A stretch of DNA of 64,000 bases from Myxococcales bacterium (GTDB taxonomy: Bacteria; Myxococcota_A; Polyangia; Polyangiales; Polyangiaceae): positions 2,170,001 to 2,234,000 of the forward strand of contig JADJQX010000001.1 in assembly GCA_016712525.1 (NCBI GenBank), written 5' to 3'. Each line of letters starts with the position of its first letter. Within the stretch, counting starts at the first letter, position 1. The position numbers and the translations under genes were made by a program. The notes beneath the pieces were generated by a model. It saw nothing but the letters and a program-made list of their open reading frames with translations. It ran no database searches and was not told the DNA's origin. This document shows positions 23,838 through 32,463 of the stretch, piece by piece.

Positions 23838-24812
23838 ATGAGCGACAAAACCAAGGAAGAAGAAGAGAAGAAGAAGAAGCTCGCGGCCGAAGAGGACGAC
23901 GACGACGACGACACGTCGGACGACGACACCTCGGACGAGAGTGAGGAGAGCGAGGACGAGAAGAGCGACGACGACGAGGACGAAGAGGAAGAAGACGAGA
24001 AACCCGCTGTCGCGGCGAAATCGTCGTCCTCGAGCTCCTCGGCCAAGGCGCCCGCGCCCGCCGTGTCGGCGTCGTTCACGAAGAACCTCTGGACGATCAC
24101 GAAGCGCGAGTTCGCCGGGTACTTCAACTCGGCCCTCGCCTACATCGTCATCAGCGCCAGCATGGTGCTGTTCGGGCTCTACTTCTTCTTCTACCAAGGC
24201 GGCATTTGGCAGATCGACCGCGCGTCGATGGGCCGCATGTTCGACTTCGTGCCCGCGTGGATCTGCTTTTTGACGATCCCGCTCTTCACGATGCGCGCCA
24301 TGAGCGAAGAGAAGCGCCTCGGCACGATCGAGCTCTTGATCACGCTCCCCGTGCGCGACTCCGAGGTCATCCTCGGCAAGTACCTCGGCGCGCTCGGCGT
24401 GCTCGCGGTGCAAATCGGCCTCCTCGTGCTCTACCCGGTCGTCATGTTCAAGTTCCCCTGGAACATGGGCGCGTTCGACTGGGGTCCGTTCTGGTCGAGC
24501 ATCCTCGGGCTGTTCCTCATGGGCGGCGCCGGCATCGCGATCGGCATGCTCTTCTCGGGCATGACCGAGAGCCAAATCGTGAGCTACTTCGCCACCGCGG
24601 CCACGTTGCTCATCCTCTTCTTCGTCGGCTCGCTCGTTCAGTTCGTGAAGGGCTGGCCCGGCGAGGTCATCTCGTTCTTCAGCTTCCAGACGCGCTACGA
24701 GCCGTTCGCCCGGGGTCTCATCGACACCCGCGCGATCGTGTACTTCGTGTCCGTCACGGTGCTCTGTTTGCTCGAATCCTTCCGGCAGCTCGAGGGCCGG
24801 AGGTGGCGCTGA
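23838..24812 (+). CDS. ABC-2 permease, GldF-like, with acidic N-terminal extension
   Basis: 324 residues. Residues 1-75 are a low-complexity tract of Asp, Glu, Lys and Ser, unlike normal GldF proteins. The body has about six transmembrane helices: NSALAYIVISASMVLFGLYFFFY, the PAWICFLTIPLFTMRAMSEEKRLGTIELL loop typical of ABC-2 permeases, then KYLGALGVLAVQIGLLVLYP, SSILGLFLMGGAGIAIGMLFSGM and later ones. It forms the membrane channel with the upstream ATPase, only 3 bp away. The acidic tail would lie in the cytoplasm, next to the acidic tail of the ATPase; charge matching or calcium/metal binding are possible but not shown. Confidence 0.9.
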   Translation: MSDKTKEEEEKKKKLAAEEDDDDDDTSDDDTSDESEESEDEKSDDDEDEEEEDEKPAVAAKSSSSSSSAKAPAPAVSASFTKNLWTITKREFAGYFNSALAYIVISASMVLFGLYFFFYQGGIWQIDRASMGRMFDFVPAWICFLTIPLFTMRAMSEEKRLGTIELLITLPVRDSEVILGKYLGALGVLAVQIGLLVLYPVVMFKFPWNMGAFDWGPFWSSILGLFLMGGAGIAIGMLFSGMTESQIVSYFATAATLLILFFVGSLVQFVKGWPGEVISFFSFQTRYEPFARGLIDTRAIVYFVSVTVLCLLESFRQLEGRRWR

Positions 24813-24824
24813 GGTCTTAAAACC

Positions 24825-26648
24825 ATGGAACGCAAAGCCAAAGCAGCGACCGAAGCCGGCGCGCTCATCCTCATCATCGCGGCCATCCTCGTGGCCGTGA
24901 ACGTGCTCTCCGCCGTGGGTGGGTACAAGCGCATCGACGTCACCAAGAACGAACGCTTCACCCTCTCGAAGGGCAGCGGCAACCTGCTTCGCAGCATGAA
25001 GCAGGAGATGAAGTGCGACGTGTACGTGACGAAGGGCCTCCCCAAGCTCGACGCCTTCGTCCGCGACCTTCGCGATCTCCTCCTCGAGTACAAGGCCTCG
25101 AGCGGCGGCAAGTTCGACTTCACCCTCATCGAGGCGAAGGACGAAGAGCAGAAGAAGGCCGCCAAAGACGCGGGCCTCGTGGAGCAGCCCTTCGGCGAGG
25201 CCACGGACGACCAGGAGAAAGCCTCGGTCACCCAGGGCTTCATGGGCATCGTCTTCAAGTACGGCTCCGAGAAGGACGCCATCAAGTTCCTCCCGCCCGA
25301 CCGGTCCGAGGGCCTCGAGTTCTGGATTACCAATAAAATCCGCGAGGTTAGGGACAAGGGCGACAACATCAAGCACAAGATCGGCATCGTCACGGGCAAA
25401 GACGAGCTCAAGCTCACCGACACGAACCTCGTGCCGGCGAACATGGGCAAGCCCTCGCTCCAGCAGATCGTGCTGCAGAACTTCCCGTTCTATCAGTTCG
25501 TCGACGTCGACCTCAAAGAGGGCGGCTCCGAGGTCGACGACACCCTCGACGGGCTCATCATCACGCAGCCCGGCAAGGACTACACGGAGAAGGAGCTCAA
25601 GCGCGTCAACCAGTTCGTGATGAAGGGCAAGAGCCTCGTCATCGTCGCGAGCGCGGTCAACGTGAAGTCCGGCGATGCGCAGATGCAGGCCACGCTGTCC
25701 ACGCACGGCATCGAGAAGCTCACCGAGGGCTACGGCATCGTCATGCACAAGGACGCGGTGCTCGACTTCGGGCGCCCGTTCCGCGTGGGCGTCATGACCC
25801 AAGGCGGCCTCGCCAGCATGCGCTTCCCGCAGTTCATCGACGTGCAGGACAACCCCGCCTACACCGGCGACGAGCAGTTCCTCGACACGTCTTTCGCGGG
25901 CTTCTTCCGCATCCCGGCGCTCGCGTTCCCCTTCGCCTCGTCGCTCGAGCTGAAGAAGGACAAGCAGCCCGACATCGCGGCCGACAAGTTCCGCGTCGTG
26001 GCGCGCTCCACCCCGCGTGCGCTCCGCGAGACGACCGACTCGGTCGACCTCAAGGCGTTCAAGGCCTGGAAGCCCAAGGGTGAGTTCGCGCAGCAGAACC
26101 TCGCGGCCTCGGTCGAGGGCACGCTCAAGTCGGCGTTCCCCTCGGGCGACGGCGTCACGGTGCCCGAGAAGAGCGAGAAGCCCTCGCGAGTCCTCGTCAT
26201 CGCGTCGTCGGCGTTCCTCACGAACCCGTTCGCGCGCGCCGGCAACGGTCCCGACATGGGCCAGATGGGCATGATGATGCCCATGGGCGGCGACGAGCAG
26301 CTCCTCCAGATCGCGGGCCCCTACGCCCAGCAGGCGCTCACGAACACCATCTTGGCGTTCAAGAACACCCTCGACTGGATGACCGGCGACACGGACCTCT
26401 TGGCCGTCTCGGCGAAGATCCTCTCCGAGCCGAACCTCGTCTACGGCGACGTCGCCAAGCCGAAGTTCGAGGACGAGACCGACGAGCAGATCAAGAAGCG
26501 CGAGGACGAGATGAAGTCCGCCCGCAAGAAGCAGCAGCACTGGATCGAAGCGGTGCTCGTGCTCATGATCCCGCTCGCCTTCGCGCTCATCGGCGTGTTC
26601 CGGCGTATGCGTCGCGATGCGGCGCGCGCGTCGGTCTCGCTCGCCTGA
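24825..26648 (+). CDS. GldG-like ABC exporter auxiliary protein
   Basis: 607 residues. An N-terminal transmembrane helix (AGALILIIAAILVAVNVLSAVGGY) is followed by RIDVTKNERFTLSKGS, the conserved start of the GldG/ABC-type uncharacterised family, a long periplasmic portion with a Rossmann-like half (VDVDLKEGG..DDTLDGLIITQPGKDYTEKELKRVNQFVMKGKSLVIV), and a C-terminal transmembrane helix (WIEAVLVLMIPLAFALIGVF) followed by basic residues. A Met/Gly-rich loop lies at about residue 480-490. It is 12 bp downstream of the permease gene. Expected to act as the extracytoplasmic partner of the GldA/GldF exporter. A terminator-like hairpin follows. Confidence 0.9.
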   Translation: MERKAKAATEAGALILIIAAILVAVNVLSAVGGYKRIDVTKNERFTLSKGSGNLLRSMKQEMKCDVYVTKGLPKLDAFVRDLRDLLLEYKASSGGKFDFTLIEAKDEEQKKAAKDAGLVEQPFGEATDDQEKASVTQGFMGIVFKYGSEKDAIKFLPPDRSEGLEFWITNKIREVRDKGDNIKHKIGIVTGKDELKLTDTNLVPANMGKPSLQQIVLQNFPFYQFVDVDLKEGGSEVDDTLDGLIITQPGKDYTEKELKRVNQFVMKGKSLVIVASAVNVKSGDAQMQATLSTHGIEKLTEGYGIVMHKDAVLDFGRPFRVGVMTQGGLASMRFPQFIDVQDNPAYTGDEQFLDTSFAGFFRIPALAFPFASSLELKKDKQPDIAADKFRVVARSTPRALRETTDSVDLKAFKAWKPKGEFAQQNLAASVEGTLKSAFPSGDGVTVPEKSEKPSRVLVIASSAFLTNPFARAGNGPDMGQMGMMMPMGGDEQLLQIAGPYAQQALTNTILAFKNTLDWMTGDTDLLAVSAKILSEPNLVYGDVAKPKFEDETDEQIKKREDEMKSARKKQQHWIEAVLVLMIPLAFALIGVFRRMRRDAARASVSLA

Positions 26649-26662
26649 ACCGAGCCGACCAC

Positions 26663-26700
26663 ACGGGAGGGAGAGCGTTCTCCCTCCCGTCTTCGTTTCG
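26663..26700 (+). terminator. Terminator-like hairpin inside the operon
   Basis: ACGGGAGGGAGA (26663-26674) pairs with TCTCCCTCCCGT (26679-26690), a 12-bp perfect stem with a 4-base loop, followed by CTTCGTTTCG. It lies between the GldG-like and DUF4340 genes. The T-tract is weak, so it may be a partial terminator or an RNA-stability element. Confidence 0.55.
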
Positions 26701-26757
26701 AGCCTCCCTTTGCGCCCCGTCGAGAGGCAGGGCAATCCCATCGGAAATCCAAAGACC

Positions 26758-27822
26758 ATGGATACCCAGAAGAAGATCATCCTCGGAGTCGTGGTGCTCG
26801 CCGTGCTCGGCGGGCTCGCCTACAAGCAGATCAAGTCGGATGCCGAGGTCGGCAAAGCGACGACCACGGCGGCGGAGCCCCTCCCCGAGCTGAAGGTCCC
26901 CGAAGACGTCGACAAGATCTCGGTGACGAACGGCAAGAAGGGCGAGGTCGTCCTCGAGAAGAAGGGCGACAAGTGGGTCCTCACGAAGCCCGTCCAGGCC
27001 GACGCGAACCAGCAGGCCGTGAAGTCGATGCTCGACAACATGAAGGAGCTCAAGGTCAAAGAGGTGGTGAACTCCACCGTGACCGACGAGCAAAAGAAGG
27101 ACTACGAGTTCGACGCCGACAAGGTCGTTCGGGTGCAGGCCTTCAAGGGCGCGGACAAGAAGATCGACGCCTCGTTCGGCAAGTCGGGCGGGCGCGGGCA
27201 GCTCCTCATGGTCGACGGGAAGCCCTCGGTGTTCGCGGGCACGGGCTACTCGAGCTACGTGTACGCGCGTGAGGTGAAGAGCTGGCGCGACGCCGACATC
27301 TTCAAGTTCGACGACGCGAACGCCAACCAGATCACCATCGTGAACAAGAACGGCGAGCTCTCGTTCACCAAGGGGGACAAGTGGGCCGGCACCTTCAAGG
27401 CCAAGCCCGCCGACCCTGCGAAGCCGATCGACAAGCTCGACGACGCCAAGATCACCGAGCTGCTCCGCGCGATGAAGGCCCTCAACGCGGACGATTTCGG
27501 CGACAAACCCGCCGCCGAGCTCGGCCTCGACGCTCCCGAGGCGACCATCACGGTGTCTCTCAAGGACAACGCCGGCAAGTACGTGCTCAAGCTCGGCAAA
27601 GAGGACAAGGACAAGAAGTACTTCGCCAAGAAGGACGGCTCCGACGTCGTCTATGTCGTCGGCGCGTACCCGTCGGAGCTCATCACCGCGGCGGTCACCA
27701 AGTACCAAAAGTCGGGTGACGCCGGCGCCCCGTCGGCCCCTCCGCCCATGCAGATGCCTCCGGGCATGGGGATGCCTCCGGGCATGGGGATGCCTCCGGG
27801 CATGGATCCCCACGGTCACTGA
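26758..27822 (+). CDS. DUF4340 domain protein
   Basis: 354 residues. A single N-terminal transmembrane anchor (IILGVVVLAVLGGLAY) leads to a periplasmic domain with repeated beta units: VDKISVTNGKKGEVVLEKKGDKWVLTKPV, then ITIVNKNGELSFTKGDKW, as in DUF4340 proteins, which are frequently encoded next to GldA/F/G exporters. The tail is a run of PPGMGM repeats and ends in HGH, unusual and possibly metal-binding. It is separated from the GldG-like gene by 109 bp holding a terminator-like hairpin, so it may be made in lower amount. ATG 26758 is preceded by a weak GGAAA; a longer frame from 26617 overlaps GldG and is unlikely. Confidence 0.85.
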   Translation: MDTQKKIILGVVVLAVLGGLAYKQIKSDAEVGKATTTAAEPLPELKVPEDVDKISVTNGKKGEVVLEKKGDKWVLTKPVQADANQQAVKSMLDNMKELKVKEVVNSTVTDEQKKDYEFDADKVVRVQAFKGADKKIDASFGKSGGRGQLLMVDGKPSVFAGTGYSSYVYAREVKSWRDADIFKFDDANANQITIVNKNGELSFTKGDKWAGTFKAKPADPAKPIDKLDDAKITELLRAMKALNADDFGDKPAAELGLDAPEATITVSLKDNAGKYVLKLGKEDKDKKYFAKKDGSDVVYVVGAYPSELITAAVTKYQKSGDAGAPSAPPPMQMPPGMGMPPGMGMPPGMDPHGH

Positions 27823-27844
27823 GCGACGCGAAAGCTCGCGCGAG

Positions 27845-27881
27845 GTGGCGGGTCTCGTCGAGGCCCGCCACACGTCTTTTT
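27845..27881 (+). terminator. Rho-independent terminator
   Basis: GTGGCGGG (27845-27852) pairs with CCCGCCAC (27864-27871) around an 11-base loop, followed by TTTTT at 27877-27881. It ends the Gld-like operon. Confidence 0.8.
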
Positions 27882-27965
27882 GTGCGGGGCTGCGAGCGCG
27901 GTGCGTTTGGCCGCCGTGGACTCGTCGAGGCGCTGTAGGCTCGGTGGCGCGAAAGGGGTTCGTTC

Positions 27966-28424
27966 ATGAAGAAGCTCGTCATCGTCGTGTTGGCCGGGGC
28001 CGCGCTCGTCGCGGGGGTCGGGTGTGGGAAGTCGAAGGTCACGCAGTGCAATGCGCTCATCGACGCCGCCAACAAGAGCCAGGCGGGCTTCGAGCACGTC
28101 GATCCCGACAAGCCCGAGAAGATGAAGGCCGCCCTCGAGAAGGTGAAGAAGGGCAACGCCGAGGTGGCCGCGGTGCAGCTCGAGGACCCGAAGCTCAAGG
28201 GGTTCCGAGACGACTACGTGAAGACCCACGAGGCGCTCGCCGCGTCGTTCGGAAAGCTGGCCGATCTCTCGGTGAAGCTCGAGAAGGCCGAGAAGTCGAA
28301 CGATGCCAAAGCCGCAGAATCCCTCGGAAAAGAGGCGGAGGCGCTCGAGAAAGCGATGGACAAGGACTCGAAGGACTCCGACAAGGTCATCGAGGGCATC
28401 AACGGCTACTGCCACGCGCTCTGA
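27966..28424 (+). CDS. Helical lipoprotein of unknown function
   Basis: 152 residues. Lipobox VAGVGC with Cys20, then a mostly alpha-helical Lys/Glu/Ala-rich domain (KMKAALEKVKKGNAEVAAVQLEDPKLKGF, SVKLEKAEKSNDAKAAESLGKEAEALEKAM) with two Cys (CNALI and the terminal GYCHAL) that could form a disulfide. AAAGGGG precedes the ATG. It follows the strong terminator, so it has its own promoter in the 27882-27965 gap. Coiled-coil or helical-bundle proteins like this occur as small periplasmic lipoproteins in Myxococcota. Function unknown. Confidence 0.8.
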   Translation: MKKLVIVVLAGAALVAGVGCGKSKVTQCNALIDAANKSQAGFEHVDPDKPEKMKAALEKVKKGNAEVAAVQLEDPKLKGFRDDYVKTHEALAASFGKLADLSVKLEKAEKSNDAKAAESLGKEAEALEKAMDKDSKDSDKVIEGINGYCHAL

Positions 28425-28440
28425 GCAGCTCCTGCGTGCG

Positions 28441-28479
28441 GAGCGGGCCGCCTCCTGGGGTCCGCTCTTCGGCCCGCTC
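28441..28479. terminator. Hairpin between convergent genes
   Basis: GAGCGGGCCG (28441-28450) is complementary to CGGCCCGCTC (28470-28479). It lies between the rightward lipoprotein and the leftward kinase gene. It lacks a T-run, so its role as a bidirectional terminator is uncertain. Confidence 0.4.
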
Positions 28480-28515
28480 ACGGCCCCCGCCGCCGCTGCT
28501 TCAAGAAGATGCAGT

Positions 28516-31500
28516 CTACATAGATATCGGAGCGAGCACCCGTAGGAACCTCTCGGGCGCCGCGATCCCCATCGAGGTGAAGTGCGCGCGGCCGGCGTCG
28601 TGCTCGGCCTGCTCGTCGGGAGCTCGGGGAAGCCTCGCGAGGGCCGCCGCGGCGGCGTGGAGCAGGACGTCGGCGCGACGAAGCTCCCGCGCCGCGACCG
28701 AGTACTCGGTACGAGCGCGCGTCGACTCTCGTCGCGCGGTGGCGATCCCTCCTCGAACGAGCGCCGCCGCGCCCCGACCCGCCGGACGGTCTTCGCGCTC
28801 GAGCGCCTTCGCGTCGCGCTCGGCCTCTGCCAGCGCCGAGGGGACGTGTGGGCTCGCGGCGAGGGCTACCGTCGCGCGGAGGAGGAGCGCGTCGAGGCGC
28901 ATGAGCAAGACGCGCTCGAGCCCCGAGCGCTCGTAGACGCGATAGGCGCTCGCGAGCCTACGGTACGCATCGTCCGTGCGCCCTTCGTAGAGATCACACC
29001 ACACGTGCACCTTGAGCGCGAGCCAGTGCTGGTAGTGGAAGCCCTTGTCCGTCCACCTGGCGATGGCCTTCTCCGCGCGGCGGCGCGCGCTCTTCGGATC
29101 GTTGGCGGCGAGCTCGGTGATCGCGGTGTAGAGTTCCGCGGTCACCCACGAGTACCTGTCACCGACGCGCTCCGACGCGCGAGACCAGGCAGGTGCGCTC
29201 TTTCCGATGGCGGCCAGGTCCCCGCGCCAGATGCGCGCGTTGTGGCAGCTCGAGCGCCCGGTCGCGCACTCCCACCCCACGCCGACGGCGCGAGATTCGA
29301 GCGTCTCGATGCCGCGCTCCATGAGCTCGAGGCCCGGGAGCCACTGCCCGAGGCTCATTTTGGCCGTGCCGAAGCAGATGTCGATCGTGCCCAGCACCGA
29401 AGGATCCTCGAGCGACTCGGCGAGCGCGAGCGATTTCCCGATGAGCGCCATGCCCCGCCGCTCGCCGCCGCGATCACCGCCGAACACGTTCATCATGCCG
29501 TACATCGCGAGGCTTCGAGCGACCCGCCGAGGCTCGCCGGCGCGGAGCGCGAGCTCCAAGGTTCGAACGAAGAAATAGGCGCCGCGCACCGAGTCGACCG
29601 CGAGCAGCCCTTTTCCCGCGGACCACGCCACGTCGACGCGCGCGAGGTCGGCCTTCGGTACCTCGGCCTCGGGGCGCGTGCGCGTGCCCGTGCCTCGAAT
29701 CTCGAGCGCCGCGATGCGCGTGAGCATGGCGAGGACGGCGCGCCTCGGCGTCTCGGGGTACGAGAGGCCTACCTTCTCGAGCACGGGGCGGAGCACCTCT
29801 ACGCCCTCGTCGATGCGCCCGCTGACGAGGAGCTGCTCTGCCGCGAGGCGCCGCAAATCCAGCGACGCAGGCTCGCGGCTCTCGGCGGCGGCCGTGAGGA
29901 AATGCGGCGCGGCCTCGGCCGAGCGGCCCGCACAGACCAGCGTCTCCGCGAGCCGCACACGAACACGGACGATGTCCTCGATGTCGCGAGGTGCGCAGTC
30001 GAGCGCGAGCGAAAAGAGCTCGGCGGCGCGATCGAAGGCGAGGCCCTCGGCCTCGAGCTCGGCGGCCTTTCGTGCGTTCGTGTAGGCGCGAGGGAAGTCG
30101 CCCGCCCCATGGAAATGGAGGGCGAGATCGCGGGCGTCGGCGCGACCCGAGCCCTCGAGCGCAGAAGCTATCGCGAGGTGACGGGCCCGGCGCTGGTCGT
30201 CGGGGAGCGCACCCGAGGCGTGCTCGCGGATGCGGTCGTGGTAGGTCTCGATGGTGTCCCTTTGGCGGGCCCCACGGGTTCGTACGAGCCCGTGGGCACG
30301 AAGGGTGGCGATGACGGCCCTCGCGTCGTTCGAGAGGCCGGCGGCCTTTTCGACGATACCTTGCTCGAGGGGGCGTCCCGCGACGGCGACCACCTCGAGG
30401 GTCCGCCGCGCCCGCTCGGAGAGCCCGGAGAGCCGCGCGGCGACGACCTCGGAGAGCGAGACCTCTACGGCGCCACCGGCAGAGACGTGCCTCACGAGCT
30501 CCCCGACGAAGAACGGGTTGCCATCGGATTCGCGCGCGACGGCCGCGACGACCTCGTCGGACGGGGGGGGATCGGCCGCCGCGAAGAGCCTGCGTGCGAG
30601 GTCGCACGAGCCCTGGAACGAGAGCGGTCCGACGTGCAAATCTCGAATTCTATCGCGCAGATCGGGGTGGGTTAGCGCCGCGAGCGCGGGGCTCGTCGCC
30701 ACCTCTTCGCGACGGAACGTGGTGACGAGCAAGAACGGTGGTCGCTCGGGTGGAGACAAGAGCTCGACGAGCAACCTGCCGCTGTCCTTGTCGCTCCACT
30801 GGAGGTCGTCGATGTAGACGACGATCGGCTTCTGCGCCGAGAGTCGGCCGAGGATCCCCTTCAAGCACGCGAAGGCTCGGCGCTGGAGCTCCACCGGCTC
30901 GACGGCACGGTCGTCGGGGCGAGCGCCCGCGGCGATCGCGAGGTCGGCCAGCACCGGGAAGATACGCGACAGCTCGCCGATGCCGTCGGGGACGATCTGG
31001 GCCCGCTCCTGCCAAGGCACGAAGCGGAGCTGCTGACCGAGGGCGTCCACCACCTCGTCGAACGCCTTGAAGCGCACGCTCTCACGCTCGTAACACCGGC
31101 CTTCGAGGAGGGTCGCCTCGCCCGACGCTCGGAGCCCGTCGAGGAAGGCCCGTACGACCGAGCTCTTGCCCACGCCCGAGTGCCCGGACACGGCGACGGC
31201 GACCGTGTTGCCTCGCTTCACGTCGGCGTACGCTTCGGCGAGGAGCGAGAGCTCTCGTTCGCGACCGACCAGCGACAGGGAAGATGCGTTCTGCGACGAC
31301 GAGAGGGGCCCCGGCGAGACGGAGCTCGGAGGGCGAGCGTCCTGAGGCGAGTCTCCCTGCGGTTGGAACGGGCTCGTCGAGCTCATGACCGGCGGTGCCG
31401 AGACCGGGCCGTTTCGCTCCTGCGACGACGAGAGCTCCGAGCGCGCGAGGCCCTCTCCCGTCCCCGTGGCGAGCGCCTCCGGGTCGCCGCCGAGCCTCCG

Positions 31501-32463
31501 CACGACCTCGGCGGCCGACGGGCGCGCCTCGGGGGACGTCGCGAGCAAATCCATGCATAATGCATCCAAGTGCTCGGGTAGCCACGGCGCGTACGAACGC
31601 GGCCGGGGAGGCATCGCGTTGACCTTGCTGGCGAGGACGAAGAGCGGCGATCCGGCGAACGGCCTGCGCCCGACGAGCACCTCGTACATCATCACACCTA
31701 CGGCGTAGAGATCCGTTGCCGCCGACACCGGCTGGCCGAGGACCTGCTCCGGCGCCATGTACGCGGGCGTCCCCGCCGTCGGTCCGTAGAGATCGAGACC
31801 GACCTCGCCCTTCACGAGGCCGAAGTCGAGGACGACGGCGCGCCCCTGGGCCGTGACACGCACGTTGGTCGGCTTGACGTCGCGGTGGAATTTCCCGGCC
31901 TTGTGGAGGGCCGAGAGACCGCACACGACCTGGATGATCGTCTCTCCGAGGCGGTCGAGCCGCGAGGGATCGAGCGGTGGTGCGACGTCGTCGTCGTCCG
32001 TTCGCTCGGTGCGCACGACGGGCTCGGGGAGCGTCGCGGCGAGCGGTTCGGCGCGGCTCTTCTCACGCGGTGACATGCGTTTCCCGCGCACGTGGTCGAG
32101 GAAATTCTCTCCCGCGACGTAGTCCATCACGAAGAACGTGTCGTCGCCGTCGGCCACGAGCTCGTGGAGGAGCACGAGGTTCCGGTGCACGATGTCCGCG
32201 ACGCTCCGAAACTCGGCCTTGAGGCGGCGCAGGCCGTTCGGGTCGAGGCTTCGGAGCGTCTTCAGCGCGACGACCTGCCCGCGTTCACGATCGACCGCTT
32301 CGTACACCACGCCCATCCCGCCCTTGCCGAGCATGGAGACCACCGCGTAGCGCCCGAGCTCGATCGGCGCCTCGCGCGAGGCGGGGAAAATCGAGCCTCC
32401 GAGGCGCGGACCACGGCTCGACGTCGACACGGGGCTCGATTCCGGTGGGGGCGGTAGGGTCAT
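28516..32463 (-). CDS. Ser/Thr protein kinase fused to AAA ATPase and TPR-like helical region
   Basis: 1315 residues. Protein kinase at about 38-325: GKGGMGVVYEA, Lys68, FHRDVKPTN (Asp195), LDFGLVKG (Asp213) and GTPAYMAPEQ, so catalytically complete, with a roughly 40-residue Arg/Glu/Asp-rich insert (about 127-168). A Ser/Pro linker (340-395) leads to an AAA-type predictor ATPase with Walker A GHSGVGKSS (427-435) and Walker B VVYIDDLQW (about 548-556). The C-terminal 550 residues are helical repeats resembling TPRs of MalT/adenylate-cyclase-associated ATPases. The start ATG overlaps the TGA of the upstream oxidase gene by 4 bp, implying translational coupling. Such kinases integrate signals in Myxococcota; substrates are unknown. 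Confidence 0.92.
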   Translation of the reverse strand: MTLPPPPESSPVSTSSRGPRLGGSIFPASREAPIELGRYAVVSMLGKGGMGVVYEAVDRERGQVVALKTLRSLDPNGLRRLKAEFRSVADIVHRNLVLLHELVADGDDTFFVMDYVAGENFLDHVRGKRMSPREKSRAEPLAATLPEPVVRTERTDDDDVAPPLDPSRLDRLGETIIQVVCGLSALHKAGKFHRDVKPTNVRVTAQGRAVVLDFGLVKGEVGLDLYGPTAGTPAYMAPEQVLGQPVSAATDLYAVGVMMYEVLVGRRPFAGSPLFVLASKVNAMPPRPRSYAPWLPEHLDALCMDLLATSPEARPSAAEVVRRLGGDPEALATGTGEGLARSELSSSQERNGPVSAPPVMSSTSPFQPQGDSPQDARPPSSVSPGPLSSSQNASSLSLVGRERELSLLAEAYADVKRGNTVAVAVSGHSGVGKSSVVRAFLDGLRASGEATLLEGRCYERESVRFKAFDEVVDALGQQLRFVPWQERAQIVPDGIGELSRIFPVLADLAIAAGARPDDRAVEPVELQRRAFACLKGILGRLSAQKPIVVYIDDLQWSDKDSGRLLVELLSPPERPPFLLVTTFRREEVATSPALAALTHPDLRDRIRDLHVGPLSFQGSCDLARRLFAAADPPPSDEVVAAVARESDGNPFFVGELVRHVSAGGAVEVSLSEVVAARLSGLSERARRTLEVVAVAGRPLEQGIVEKAAGLSNDARAVIATLRAHGLVRTRGARQRDTIETYHDRIREHASGALPDDQRRARHLAIASALEGSGRADARDLALHFHGAGDFPRAYTNARKAAELEAEGLAFDRAAELFSLALDCAPRDIEDIVRVRVRLAETLVCAGRSAEAAPHFLTAAAESREPASLDLRRLAAEQLLVSGRIDEGVEVLRPVLEKVGLSYPETPRRAVLAMLTRIAALEIRGTGTRTRPEAEVPKADLARVDVAWSAGKGLLAVDSVRGAYFFVRTLELALRAGEPRRVARSLAMYGMMNVFGGDRGGERRGMALIGKSLALAESLEDPSVLGTIDICFGTAKMSLGQWLPGLELMERGIETLESRAVGVGWECATGRSSCHNARIWRGDLAAIGKSAPAWSRASERVGDRYSWVTAELYTAITELAANDPKSARRRAEKAIARWTDKGFHYQHWLALKVHVWCDLYEGRTDDAYRRLASAYRVYERSGLERVLLMRLDALLLRATVALAASPHVPSALAEAERDAKALEREDRPAGRGAAALVRGGIATARRESTRARTEYSVAARELRRADVLLHAAAAALARLPRAPDEQAEHDAGRAHFTSMGIAAPERFLRVLAPISM

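Noticed and set aside
23691..26780. A 1029-codon minus-strand frame opposite the Gld-like genes, ending in poly-Val/Leu
   Set aside because: Antisense of GldA, GldF and GldG. The Leu/Val runs are reverse complements of Asp/Glu repeats. No start signal or domain.
28582..30675. Plus-strand frame of 697 codons opposite the kinase-ATPase gene
   Set aside because: Shadow of the helical C-terminal half of the kinase. Arg/Ala/Glu-rich without motif, and the minus-strand gene is certain.
31551..31566. TGCATAATGCA inside the kinase-ATPase gene
   Set aside because: It resembles the TGCA-rich element but lies in coding sequence and is explained by the codons; not counted as a copy.
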